DNA of 64,000 nucleotides. It comes from Gymnorhina tibicen. Its lineage: Eukaryota; Chordata; Aves; Passeriformes; Artamidae. Positions 1 through 12,400 of the stretch are shown piece after piece. The stretch lies in the NCBI GenBank assembly GCA_013399875.1, contig VXAZ01018985.1:744001-808000 (forward strand), given 5' to 3'. The position numbers and the translations under genes were made by a program. The first letter of the stretch is position 1, and each line of letters opens with the position of its first letter. The notes under the pieces were generated by a model. That model was not told where the DNA came from and made no database searches. It worked only from the letters and a program-made list of their open reading frames with translations.

Positions 1-2342
1 AAGTCCTCAGGTCTCCAGTAGGATGCTATCTTCATAGAGAAACTGTGTTTTCAGGATTTGGAGGAACAGAAGAGGAAAGGTTCTTCTATTGAGAGGTGTT
101 AGTCACACATGCAGGACAATTTCTGCTGTTGCTTGTTCATTGTAGCCCAGGTTTCTGGTCTGGTTTTGTGGTTGAATGACAGCATTTGCAGCTGGATGTT
201 GACAAGAGGACATTAGCTTCATATTTCTCAGCCCCTGTCTCAGTTTGTGGGTCCACATATATTGTACTTCCCCATTTTCTGGTTTAATGCAGCTCTCTGG
301 GGATTGCTACCAGAGTAATAAAAATCTCATCTAAAAATTCCAACCTTCTTGTCCACTCTTCCCACTCCTTGCCAGGTCTGTACTGTGGGGTGGAGGGGAT
401 CTTCCAAAGCGTGTAATCTCCCTGATCTGTTTTGCAGTTCAGCAGTGGATAACTGTCAGCCGCAGGGGTGGCAAGGGGAAGAGAGCAGTAGGAGACTGAG
501 CCGTTCACAAGGGAGCCCTGTAACAAAGCTCGGGGGTGAGCACATGAAGCCCCTGGGCAGTGCCCCTGTTAGCTGAACACAGCCTGACAGCCCAGGACAG
601 GGAGCCACACTCCCCGCAGCCTCCATGACTCTCTCCTGTCCTGTCGCGTTTGGTTTCTCACATTCGAAGGCGCTCAGTTGTCAGAACAATTTAGTCTCTT
701 GCCTACGCTCCATCTATAATTCATTAAGAAACCCAGAGAGGTGAAGCTGTTGACATTTGCCACTCTTTTCCCTCTGGAAGGCGTGGGCCAAGCGTTGTTT
801 GCAACAGCAATAAGTTTCATGAATGAAACTGCTCTAAACCCAGAAGCCAAGGGGAAGGTGGTGGGAGAGGGACACGCTGCCGTCCCCTGCCAGGACACCG
901 GCACACGGCGTCCGCCTCTCCCAAGCACATCCTGTGCGTGCACCACCATAAACTCAGGCAGGACTTTGCTCTGAAAATCCTGGCCAGATCATGCACCTGA
1001 AGTGCACTGGGTCTTTTGGATGCTAGTCTTCAAGGGTGTTCGGGTCTCACTCCAAACTTTTGCGGCGGCTTCCCCACCAGTTAAAATTTACACTTTATGT
1101 GCTCCCCAAATTTGCAGCCTGTGTATCTGCTTCATTACAGATACAAGTGTTTTGGAACCAAAATTGCATTCTCCTCATCAAGTCAGGCTGAACTGCCTTC
1201 AGCCCTGCTTTATCCCTGCAACAGCCGCAAGCAAAAATAGCACATTATTCACCATAAAAGTGTGGGTTATGCAACAAAGTATCTGTCATTCTGAAACCAC
1301 AAATATAATTGGGCATTTAAGTGCAATTTTGAGGAATGGCTACAGGCATAATTTATCATATGGGTTCCAATAATGGCAAATATTGATGTCTAAAAAGCAA
1401 GAAGTTCCCACAAGAAAAAGAAATTTTATCCAATATAGTGTAAAGATTAGTTTTCTGTACTGGTAGTGACTTTGAAATGGGAATGCAGACTCTTGTTTAA
1501 ATTTTGCCAGAGATTAAATAACCAGGTTTCTTACCCGGGTGTTCCAGTCCTGTCCCTGTTATTCTCTTTTTGAGTTCAGCATCCACAACAACTTGTGTGG
1601 AGAGTTCTGTGGAAAGGGTACAGTGAAAGAAATCTTCATCTTTAAAGGACTGTCACACAGGAAAATCAGTTTTAAAACCCCAAACAGTTCCATTGACCAT
1701 TGCTCTGGCTCAGCAATGTCTCTCTGCAAGGTTGAACTACTGGAGTCTGACAGCCTTCCAAGGCTGGAGGTAGGACCGTTTTGAGCCCAGCAGATGAAGG
1801 GCACCACGTGAACTCCATCTGTAGCAGCAGAGTTTCGACCGAGCTCTGAAGCACCCTCTTAAGAGCCACAAATCCCAGTCCTCGAACAGAGAGATTCACC
1901 AGAGGGCAGCACAATATCACTTTCTGTTGTAAAAGCAGGAGTTAAACATTTCAGCTCTCAGAGGGCTCTTAGAAATTGGCTGCTTCTTGTTCCATCATTA
2001 TGATTTCAAATAAATTTCTCTTTAATGCTAGCCTCTGGAGCAGCTCCGAAATCCAAGGTATTAGGCACTGTTTTAGTGTCCAGGCATTCACCTAGTGGAA
2101 GCAGAGGGAGTTCAGGCAGTCGTGTTTTCAGTGTATGTCTTTGCCAGGTTTCTGTCCGGGGCTGGTTGGGGCAGCTGATGGGTGCTGGTCCAGCCTCAGG
2201 CATTTCAGAAACTCTCCTGTGGTAAAGGCACCAGCCTGGGTGAATATTATGTCAGCCTCATGTTTTGGGAGGCATTAAACAGAAGGAGCAAGCCCTTTGA
2301 TGTCACTACAAGATAAGAGTTCACAGAGGGTGAATCTAAAAC

Positions 2343-2677
2343 CATAGAATCATAGAATGGCCTGGGTTGGAAGGGACATTAAAGATCATCCAGTTCCAAC
2401 TCACCTGCCAGGGCAGGGACACTTTTCACTAGATGAGGTTGCTCAAAGTCCCATCCACCTGGACCTGGAACACTTTCAGGGATAGGGCATCCACAACTTC
2501 TCTGGGCAACCTGTTCCAGTGCCTCACCACCCTCATAGGAAAGAATTTCTTTCTGATTTCTAATCTAAACCTACTCTCAGTATAAAGCCACTCCCCCTTG
2601 TTCTATCACTACATGCCCTTTAAAAAAGTCCCTCACCAGTTTTCTCATAGGTCCCCTTTAGGTACTGGAAGGCTGGG
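2343..2677 (-). mobile_element. CR1 LINE fragment, 3' end
   Basis: It opens with catagaatcatagaatgg, the reverse complement of the ATTCTATG tandem end of CR1. It continues with the family's typical antisense text (cctgggttggaagggac, catccacaac, cctgttccagtgcctcacca). The element lies on the minus strand with its 3' end at left, and is 5'-truncated near 2677, about 335 bp. It sits in the PAG1 5' intron. Confidence 0.93.
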
Positions 2678-3482
2678 ATGTTTTTGTGTTAGAATTGTAT
2701 TTACTTCTGGTTGTCCTGTGTGCTGAGCAGCTTCTAGGTCCTTTAGCACTTACACCAAACTCTTGCCATTCGAGGAGCTAAGAGGAGTCACTGGTCACAT
2801 TTTGCCTGCTCAGCTTCCTTCATTCAGGGCTTCACCTGTCATCAGTCTGTTCCTAGTTACTACTCTGTTCTGCTTGCACAGGTGTCTCCAGCAATCGCCT
2901 CCCCTGGTTCAGGTGCCACTGTGCTTTTCTGTCCTTTTCTGACCTCTTTCTCTCAACATGCAGTCAAACCATTTCGTGCTCTTTTCCTGTAAATTAACTA
3001 CGTCTTCTGGCCTTGGTCATTCCCTTTGCTATTTCGACTTCTGCCTGGTGGGATGCCTCATGTGTAGCATCAGTCTTGTGCTTCACTCCTGACATCACAC
3101 GTAGAGGTCTTCCTTGACTGACTGTTTCTGATCTCACTGCTTTTGAAGTTCAGTCTGAACTCCATCTGCTCCAGCTCATCCCAACACTTCCTAACTCTGT
3201 ACTGAAGCCTTCAAAGACACAGCTTTTCCATGGGGCTGCTCCCCATGTATCCGTAGCTTTCCTTAGTTCAAATATTATCTTTAAATAAAGTCCTGGAGCC
3301 TTAAGAATATATCTTTAGAAAAAAAAAAAATCTTTTTTACAGTATTAGCTTAAGCTACATTACTTAGTCTTCTGAGAAGAGTATAGTATCGTTCTTCAGA
3401 GTAGGTACAAAATTAGGAACTTAGTAGTAGAACTAATTTAAGTATCTTTCAAGACAGCTCTCTGTCTGCTCTAAAAGAGAAT

Positions 3483-3790
3483 AAAAATGTGTTTCTGTTT
3501 TAAGAAAAAGATTTTAAAATCCCTGTTCCTTTTAATATCTTTTTCTTTGCTCGGTATTTGGGGGAAAAAAAATAGTTTCTTTTTTTCATTTGCATTCTTT
3601 TTATTTTTTGGGAAAATCAAGGAAGAAAAGACAACAAAAATGCCAAAAAAATATTTGGTTCTGTTTTCGTTTTTTTTACATTCCATTTTCATTTCATCAT
3701 TTTTTTCCAAGGAAAAAAGAAATTTGGGGGGATTTGAAGGCAAAAGGATTGGACAAAAGAAACGAAAAGGTTGTTTTAAGAATTTTCTCT
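3483..3790. repeat. A/T homopolymer-rich low-complexity tract
   Basis: Dense runs of 6-8 A or T alternate through the tract. Both strands stay open for over 110 codons, almost entirely Lys/Phe/Ser-coded. This is compositional bias, not a gene. It may derive from a degraded tail or AT-rich satellite-like sequence. Confidence 0.75.
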
Positions 3791-6189
3791 CCGAAGAAGC
3801 AGAGCCAAAAAGCCGACTGAAAAGCAAGAAGAGTGCTTCTCCTGCTCAGCCGCAGCAGTAGCTAATCTCTGTGTCCTTGAAGCACAAACTGTTTTGAAAA
3901 GTTTGCTCAGTTTTTTTTCCTGTCTCTTGCATCCAGTTTCAAAGGCATAGAAAGGCTCAGGAATCATGTCTAGGCATAGAGCAGTGATAGGGGATACAAC
4001 AGCATAAAGTCACCCCAGGACATTGTTTTAGCAGGGCAGGAAATGTCTTTGAAAATTAACAAAAAAAAGAAAGTTTAAAAGGGAAGTACTTTCTATTCAA
4101 CCCTCTTAACAAGGTTTTAGAGCTAGTTAAGGCAGCCAGCATAATGTGCTTTGTAATGTTTTCTAAATGAGGACAGTCCACCACCTTTACAGGAATCCAT
4201 ACCGATGCACAGTGCCCTTGCATGTCATCACAGAGGTCTTTGTGGGCCTTACACCAAGTTTTCTTCTGACTAAATCTGATTCAGCTTCCCTTAAGGTCTC
4301 TCCATTTCACAGTCAGTGATATGACTATGACTCAGTGTAGAAATAACCCAACTTTGCTTTAAAATAGGGATGAGGCAGGACTGTATCATCTGCTGTAAAC
4401 ATAATTCTTAGAGTGATTTGCCACTGCTTTTAAATGTTTAATTGTTCAGGCTGTGCCAAGATAACCAGAGAGGCACATTGCTTGGCAGTGGTCATCCCTG
4501 AAGAGCGGTGGCTCTTGGGTGTCGGTGGTCAGGGCTAACAGTGAGATGTACGTGCTCTGCCAAGGTGTGTGGCACCTATTCTTCCTGTGTATTTAGGGGT
4601 TTGGAGAAGTTACACATTATCTGGCTTTCTTGTTACTTGCCCAAACTAAAAATATTTAACTTCACCTTGAAGCTGGTCTTTTCAGGATCGGAAACTTTTT
4701 CCATCTTGGGTTTGTTTCTTCCCATTTCAGTTTATGCCATTGTTATCTAAAATAATTTTTTTTAAAAAAAAAGCTTTTACCCACTGTGGATAAGTTAGTA
4801 AGGTTCTTCTTGGAAGGTGTTTAGAAGTCTGATCCTGCATGGTTGAAATCAATGAGCCCATTTTATGCAGGGACAGAAATGTTACTTGCAAGAGCTACCC
4901 AGTCACAACTTAGTTGGTAAGTATCTTCTCTGATTCACCAGATTCCTTTGATCTGAAGGCCTTTTTCTGGAAATAAATCTTTTTTTCTCATGAGATTTTA
5001 ATAACAAAATTGTGATATGTTTTTATATACAATTACAATATTAGTACCTAATTGAATTTGTTTTTACAAAGAATGCTTCTCCTGCAATGAAATAAATGTA
5101 TGTACATACATATTTCCTATACAAAAAATATATCCATGAAAATATATGCATTAAAGTAAGTCATTAGTGGATTTAGACATTGTTCAATCTTATATTTGTG
5201 CAACTTTTTCATTCCCAAAATATATCTGCTCATTTCTTAGCCATTGTATTCTATTTCAGTTTTTATCAGTCTTGAAGTCAGGCTGAAAACCTGTAAATAG
5301 GCTTTGCATAACCTGTTCCCAAATTATGGAGAAATTGATACCTTCAGCAGTGAGGAATTAGTAACTTCTTTTTAATTTTGTCATGTCAACAATGTATTGC
5401 ATTAAAAATACGTACAGAATTTTAGAATATATTGTATACCAAAACTTACATATCCTAAATAGGGTTTACCCAGGATGCTTCTCCAGGGGCTGCTGTGCTG
5501 TAGCAAAAGTTGTGTTTATTCAAGTTCTGAAAAAGCACCCTGTTTACTTTGCTCTGTGGTTTTCTCAGACTCAGAGGGGGAGAAGCTAAAAAAGAAAGTT
5601 CAATATTGTTACTCTCCAGACATACTATTAAGAAAATAAGCATGTCACACAGAAATAAGACCAGATCTTATCTTCTGCGAGAAAGGTTTTTGGGGTATTC
5701 CTTTCAGAGACTTACCTAGGTTGTTTGTCACTGCACTTAAAGCCTCAAATCCCGTGTAGGCAGGAGGGACTGAGAGGGAAGGAGGTGAGCACCTGCTGCT
5801 CCTCTCTTTTTGGCTTGTTAACTTTGCAGAAGTTGTAGCTGGTTTCGAAAGCTCACTTTTCAATGAAATTTACAAATATAACCACAAAAGATTACTCTGT
5901 CCCTCAAAGTGGATTTATAAATCTTTTCCTGGAAATACAAGTACAGAGATGCTGTACTACCTTTTATTCATGTTGAGATTGTAGATAGGTAACAGCTTGC
6001 GTTAATATTTGACAAATCTGTTCTATGTTGCTGTCAGAAATGTAGCTGAAAATCTCCTTGGCTGGCTTGTACTTGAAACTGGTTTTCGTAAGATCTGGAT
6101 TTGAAAATCTCTCCTGCCAGACTTGTAGCTGTCAGGTTCATTATCTTCAAAATTTCTCTTAACCTCTGATGGTGTTTTTCTTTCTGCAG

Positions 6190-6276
6190 AAACAGAAGGT
6201 GCACGCAGCACAGATGTCAGCCTTCTTCAAGGAGTAACCTCTTCAACCCCAAGTGATACCAGCTCCTGCTAGTACC
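6190..6276 (+). other. PAG1: PAG1 5'UTR part of first coding exon
   Basis: A pyrimidine tract ending in TTTCTGCAG (6181-6189) makes a good splice acceptor, so the exon probably begins at 6190, giving about 87 nt of 5'UTR before the ATG at 6277. This agrees with vertebrate PAG1 having non-coding 5' exons upstream. Those exons and the promoter should lie to the left of this window. The acceptor is inferred from sequence only. Confidence 0.75.
6214..6237 (+). promoter_or_regulatory. Upstream ORF (7 codons) in PAG1 leader
   Basis: ATG at 6214 is followed by six sense codons and TAA at 6235-6237. It is in the same frame as the PAG1 start and ends 39 nt before it. Its context is weak (C at -3, T at +4), so scanning ribosomes could leak past or reinitiate. 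It also places an in-frame stop upstream of the main ATG, which supports 6277 as the true start. A regulatory effect is inferred. Confidence 0.5.
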
Positions 6277-6401
6277 ATGGGGCCAGAGGGTGGTTTCTTA
6301 GGCAGTGGACATATCCACGTGATCCTGTGGGGAAGTTTGGCAGCCATGACAACACTCTTGTTCCTCACCTTCCTCATCTTCCTCTGCTCCAGCTGCAATG
6401 G
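6277..6401 (+). CDS. PAG1: PAG1 coding exon 1 (residues 1-41, plus 2 nt)
   Basis: This exon encodes the MGPEGG start, the short outer segment, the single membrane helix (about residues 15-36) and the CSSC palmitoylation motif at 37-40. It ends in GG followed by the donor gtaagg, leaving phase 2. The helix region is rich in Leu, Phe and Ile, and the motif [11 protein letters not shown] is nearly identical to human PAG1. Confidence 0.96.
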
Positions 6402-9400
6402 GTAAGGCTGCAGGGCTTAATGGTTCTTGACTCACTTTGTACATAGCTTCATGTATAAATAGTTAGCAGGAAATACTGAGGACTTAGGCACAGAATTTTA
6501 AAAAAGGTACAGTTTTCAGAGCAAACCTGAGTTTGAACAGTTCTATTCATTCTAAAACTGAATTCTTTTTCTCTTTTGCTGTGAAGGAAGTATACCATTG
6601 TGCTTGTTTGGTGGTTTCTCCTAAGCAGAAGCCTGGAGCACAGGTGGACACTGAGTGTTAGAAGATCACACCCCTAAGCTGAAACTGAGAACATTAGGTG
6701 GGCTGAGCAGGACAAAAAAAAGTATAGGTAAAAAGGAGAGGGAAGTGATTATGTACGTCAGCTTTGCTCTGGCCATTCCTGAAGTATAAAGAATTGATCC
6801 TGCCTTTCAAGCAAAAATGAGTAAGGATCAAATAGTGAGACAAATTAATGTCTTATACCTTATCCATATTTTCTTCTCCGTGAGAGGATTCAATTTCACC
6901 AATACAGGCACTTCTACTGACTTTGTTTATGCACGTTTCAAGGCTCCTTCATGACAAGTAAGCTGAGCCCTGCTGACAGCACAGGGAAGCTGGGCAGCCT
7001 GCTGTCTGTCCATGGTGCCCTTCCACAGGCCAGACCAGCCAGACCCTTCACTGTGAGGAGTGGGACTGCTGTGGTCCTTATTGCTGTATCTTGCAAGCAT
7101 AGCTGAATCAGCCAAGTACATGGGGAAAAAAAAAATCCAGTACAGCAGAAAAATCTGCAGTTTGGATGCATATGCCTATAAGGAGCATGTGCTTTCACCC
7201 CTTCAGCTTTGAGAGCATTGAGGAAACTCAATGAGCGTGCAGCCATAAAATGCACTATATTGGCACAAGATGTGTCTACAGTGGAAGGCCCTCTTTTTCA
7301 GCAGGATTTATCTAATGCCCACCATGCAAAAAGCAGTCGTGGGCAAAAAAAGGCCCCAGAAGTTGGCTGAAACCCTAAAAAGCCTAAGTTGGAACTTGTA
7401 ATTTCGTGTGATTCAGGAGAAACACTTTCGTAAACTGTAAGCTGACACTTCAGTATCTTCTTATTGTCACATTTTCCTGTGATATCTGTGTAAAAAATAG
7501 TAGAAATATATATTTTTTAAATTTATTTAAAAGTAGAAAACCTATTTTAAATATTCTTTGGCCCACTAACATTGCGTTTAGGTACTATGTATCATCTTTA
7601 AGGCCTTTTCCAACCCAAATGATTCTATAATTCTGTGTTTTGTTTTGTAACACACCAATCCTTGAAACATCTCTAGAAAGATGAGTCAAACCACTGAGTA
7701 GTATTTGCAGTTACAGAGATACGTTGCCTGAAGCATTCTGGTGATGTTTTTTAATAAATTCATGTGTTGCTAGTTTGGATATAGTTTCTTTTGTTTCAGG
7801 TCATTCTGTAGGGCAGGTTGCTTATGCATAAATGCAATTATGCAGAATTTCTTCCTGGCTTACTCTTCAAAAATGGATGAGGACATAGAAAACGGAATAA
7901 AGTTTGCTCTTTCTAAAATACCAGAGTCAGAAAAACCTCCAGAGAGGAAATTCAGCTTTTAACTTTCTCTGCTGTGCATTGGTGCAGGCTCACTTTCTGT
8001 TTTGTTATTTCCCAATTAGGTAGAATTTTAACAGTGTGCTAATATCTACAGTTCCCTGCAGACTTTAGAAGAAGCAAAAATTTCGCATTGTCAATATTTT
8101 CTCACCTTTTCATTTGACTTTTCATCTAGGGGAAGGACTAACATTATTTTAAGCTCATACTTTATTGCAGTATTTCTGAATAAGAGCTGTATTTCCCAAA
8201 TGGTAAAAACGGGAAACATAATCCATACTTAGACTCCTGTGAAGGGCCCAGGGAAGTGGGATTCCTTTAAAAATGTAGGTCTCTGCTGCTATGACATTTG
8301 TAGGCCTTTTTTGAACTGCTCATGCTTATTATCAATTTGGCTAGCATTTTAAGTGGAAGTTGCCTGGATTTTGTTGGCCTTTTCTAATTTCTCATGACAC
8401 TGTTTAAGGGACTTCCCAAGTGGTCTGTCACCACAATGTGTATCCGAGAATTTCCGATATGATTAAATTGAAGATAATAATATTTTTATTATCATAGAAT
8501 CATAGAACTGCCTGGGTTGGAAGGGACTTTAAAGATCATCTAGTTCCCTGTCGTGGGCAGGGACACCTTTCACTAGACTGGGTTGCTCAGAGCTCCATCC
8601 AGCCTGGCCTTGAACACTGCGAGGGATGGGGCATCCACAAGTAGTTGCTTCTCTGAGCAACTTGTTCCAGTGTCTCACCACCCTCACAGTAAAGAATTTT
8701 TTCCTAATATTTAATCTAAACCTACTCCCTTTCAGTTTGAAGCCATTCCCCCTTGTCCTGCCTCTACATAATTATTTACATTATATTGTAATTCTCATCA
8801 GTCGCTCCTCACTGTGATCTTACACTGAGTGAGAAGAAGGGTTGTGTGTGTTTGTTGTACCTCTTCAGTTATGTTTATCACCATTCTGCCTCAATGGTGT
8901 CCTTACACAGAGGTCATACCAATTCCTGTAATAATTTTCAGTTATTCCATTTTCAATATTATTGTGAAACATAGTTCTGTTCCCTGCAGGAGTGTAAGGT
9001 CTATTAATGATTGGCATTTGTATATTAGCATAATTTGTAGTAAAAATTCATGTGCCTTTTTCATTAAGGGAAAAGAAGGCCAAAAATCAGAATGGAGATC
9101 ATGAAAATCTGATGAATGTGGTAAGTATTTATTTCTGGCAGCTTGTGTCTGTCTTGTGGTTGGTTTGTACCAAGCTCCTTGCAAAATGCCACAGATGAGA
9201 AAATAGCTCAGGAATTTCGAGATGGTTGAGCATGGGAAACTTTAAAAGTTGCAGAACAGGAAGAGGAGGAAAAGTTGTGTAGATCCTGATAATCTGCACT
9301 TTCTCAGTGCCCCTTCTGACACCACTGTACTCCAGCTCTCCTGCCTGTCCTTCACTCCGTTTGCAGCCCAGGGGCAGTGTACCCTTTGCCAGCTGCTGTC

Positions 9401-12400
9401 TTCTCACGGGTTAAAGTCATAGTAATGTCTATTACCATAAAACTGGACATCTTTGCATTTATTCTTTTTAGCATCTGTAAACACAGGCACTTAAATCTTT
9501 GAATCTAGTTGGCATGGTTTGGCTCTCCTGCCAGTAATACCTGTGAGTCAGAGCTCCAGAGATGAGAATGGAATTTGTTGCCTGTGTATTCCTGCGAGCA
9601 TTTATTCTGATCCAGCGGTCACCGATTTGTGTTGCAGCCTTCCGACAAGGAGGTTTTCAGCCATTCCATCACAAGTTCGGCTACGGAGCCTCCCCCAAAC
9701 AGTGAACAGAACGGAGCACTCAGCAACGGTGAGGGTGAGTAGTGGCAGCCCCTGCGGGTGGGATGAGCCACGCACCATCCCAGTGCTCACAGCTCCCACC
9801 TTAGCTGCACCTGGTGATCCCTCAGGTTTCAGGTTTCTAGCCATCAGCTGTTCAAGCACACAGGCAAGCCATTTGTCTGAACACTCTGCAGCTCTGACAC
9901 CAGATCACACAGAGCTTATAACCAAGTTTAAAAATGCGCTGAAGTCGTTTGCCTTGCTGGGAAGTCAATGGAGATGATCATCTCATGGAGATTTGGGTGG
10001 TTTAGGCTGCACCTCCACTACTGGGAGTGCTCTGGCACAGCCCTCCCCCCCTGCTCCCAGTCCTCCACACCAGCCAACACTGGGACGTGCTGAGATCCTC
10101 TCTGGGCCACCAGGTCAGGGCTACCAAGCCATACCTGCACATTGACCAGGCCATCAGGCAGAGAATGGGACATTCCCTCATCTTGGTAAGCTATGGAACT
10201 GGGATAAAACCAGAAGATGAAGTTGCACCTTAGAGCTTCAGAAGTGCTCCAGGAGGCTGTGGAAATATTTCAGGTCCTCCTCCAGGGTTTACAGCTTTGG
10301 ATCACAGTCCTGTGCTGTGCTGTCACTTATATTTTTATATTTTAGAAAACAGGCAACATAAATAGGCTTCCTTTTTTTTTCTGTAGTCTTTGCTTTGCTG
10401 AACACTCAAAGTGATTCACCCTGAAGTATCTCTGGAAAATATTTTGCTCAGCTGCACCTAAAAATAAACTCACTCTCAGCTCAGAGCCACTGGGAGCCAA
10501 CTGTTGTCTTCACACTAACACAAACACCAGGGGCTGCACTCCAACTTTCAGCTCTCTCCTTGTGTCCTGCAACCAGAGGCTAAGCTATTCAGACTTTACC
10601 CCTTAGAGGCAAGTATCCAAAGTAATTTTTAAACAGCAGCTAATTGCTGCTCCCATCCATTGGCTTGCTGTGTATGTAGGTGTGTGGTTCCCTGAGGGAA
10701 CTGATGTGCAGAGCAAAGCCCTGCAGAATGGAAGCATTTCTCTCTGCCATGAGTCACCACATGTGCAGCTGTCAGAGCTGCTTCTAAAAGGTGTGCTGTC
10801 AACCAGCAGACAGTTTTCAGACTGTCTGATATTATATTCAGCTTACACTCTGCATAACAGCCCGTCTGAATAACAGGAACCCCTGTGCTTTAATTTCTTA
10901 CTTATACTTTATGCACTCTTTGTTAATAGTTCTTTTGATTACTGTTTCTGCTAGCTTTTTTGAGCAGGGGCAGGGCTATGGAAGCAGAACCATCAAAGGC
11001 TGTGGTTTTTTCCTTTACCCAACCTGCCAGCATTGTCTTATCTATGCCAGCCCTTCAGCTACACCAACCCCTTCTGTGCTACTACCCATAACCACAGAAG
11101 CACAGGAACTTGAGCTCTCATTGCTTTTGATTATCCCCTCCAGGCTGAATGGGTTGTGTGCTCTCTGAATTCTGTAAAGGTGTTCAGCACAGCACAGAAA
11201 CCCCTAGAATTAAGGACCGGAAAGGAAAAACTCCCATCTCCCATTCAGACAGGGATTACCATCTTACACCTCCAGTTCTGTCCTGAGTTTTGCAGTCAGG
11301 GTATGGCTCCCTGCAGGTGCTGACCATGTCTGCATGCCCTGAACACCAGAGAAAGCGATGTCCATGGCAACCACCAAATCAAGGGCATTGATTGCTTTGG
11401 CAGCACTTTTGTCACCATGTCAAACACACTGAAGGACACAGAAGAATGGGTTGTTTTTGTTGAGATGGTGCCATAGGAACTGTACTAAGAAAAGTAAAGC
11501 TGTTCAGAAGTGATTTTTTAAAGAAATAGTGTGAGGTAAAGTTACATACCATGCACTACCTGAAACATGCTTGTATATCCCCATGAATGCATGCAAGTAT
11601 CACACGTGTGGCGTAAGATGAGAAGCCCCATAGATTTCAGTCCCTAATACCCTCTAGTGACAGTGACATGTGGCCTGCTTCTGCGACCTAAAACAACATG
11701 TTCTGCCTAACACTACCTTCTGAAGTCTAGTCTTCTCTCTTGTGCATATGGCCAGCTCGTTAGTAGGTTGTCAACCTACATTATGTGCTGCGAGACTAAG
11801 AGAAGTATGGCACAGCCTTCGGTGAGGAGCTTCTCCTGTAGCGTGCAGGGAGGGCTGAGCGAAGTGCAATTCCAACGAGAATTTGGCCAGCATGTTAAAC
11901 AAGTTGAGGGATGGTAGGGAGGAAGTAGGAATGCTTTCCTTTTGATTCCAAAGAATGGGGAAATGCAAAGAGGAAAATCTAACAAGGATTTTTTTAAGGC
12001 ACTTGGTTTGAGGCCTCCCACCTGTTTTCCATCTGAGACTACTGAGCACTCTGGAATCATTCAGTGAAACTGAGTACAAGGCAGCTGAAGATCCATGCAC
12101 AGCTACCCTCCCATCCCCTGTTCTGACAGTGAATGCTGTTGCCATATAATGTGATTTGGGGGTGTACAGACTATTTTAGATGTTGTGAGAAAGATATTTT
12201 AACAGTAGAGTGCAGAAATGTCTCTGTAACTGAAACCTTTTGATAAGCAAAAAGCATCCTAATCACTAGGCATTTCCAGGCATTAGTATAATTTATCCTT
12301 TCCAGCATGTCACAAAAACAAAGTGATGTAGAGAGTACCAAATCACACCTTTTAGTTATGCATTTGTTTTTAATACTTCTCTGTAATTTTTTTTAGTTCT

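Larger units (their letters stand above)
1..6189 (+). other. PAG1 5' intron sequence
   Basis: No convincing coding exon is present; the short open frames show no family match. The stretch holds one CR1 copy (2343-2677) and an A/T homopolymer tract (about 3483-3790). The rest appears unique and AT-rich. It ends at the acceptor at 6188-6189. Non-coding upstream PAG1 exons could be hidden here but cannot be recognised by eye. Confidence 0.6.
6402..9068 (+). other. PAG1 intron after coding exon 1
   Basis: GT donor at 6402 and AG acceptor at 9067-9068; a phase 2 intron of 2667 bp. It carries a short CR1 3' tail (7588-7637, plus strand) and a 277-bp CR1 copy (8493-8769, minus strand). The remainder shows nothing I recognise. 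Confidence 0.9.

Noticed and set aside
1081..1375. Possible conserved non-coding element in the 5' intron
   Set aside because: It looks unique and free of repeats, but nothing in the sequence alone separates it from ordinary intron.
3471..3861. Overlapping 118- and 124-codon frames on opposite strands
   Set aside because: Both are made of Lys/Phe/Ser codons from A/T homopolymers; this is low-complexity sequence.
9519..9977. 152-codon plus-strand frame
   Set aside because: It crosses PAG1 exon 3 in a different frame and reads through both splice sites, so it is a shadow of the real exon.
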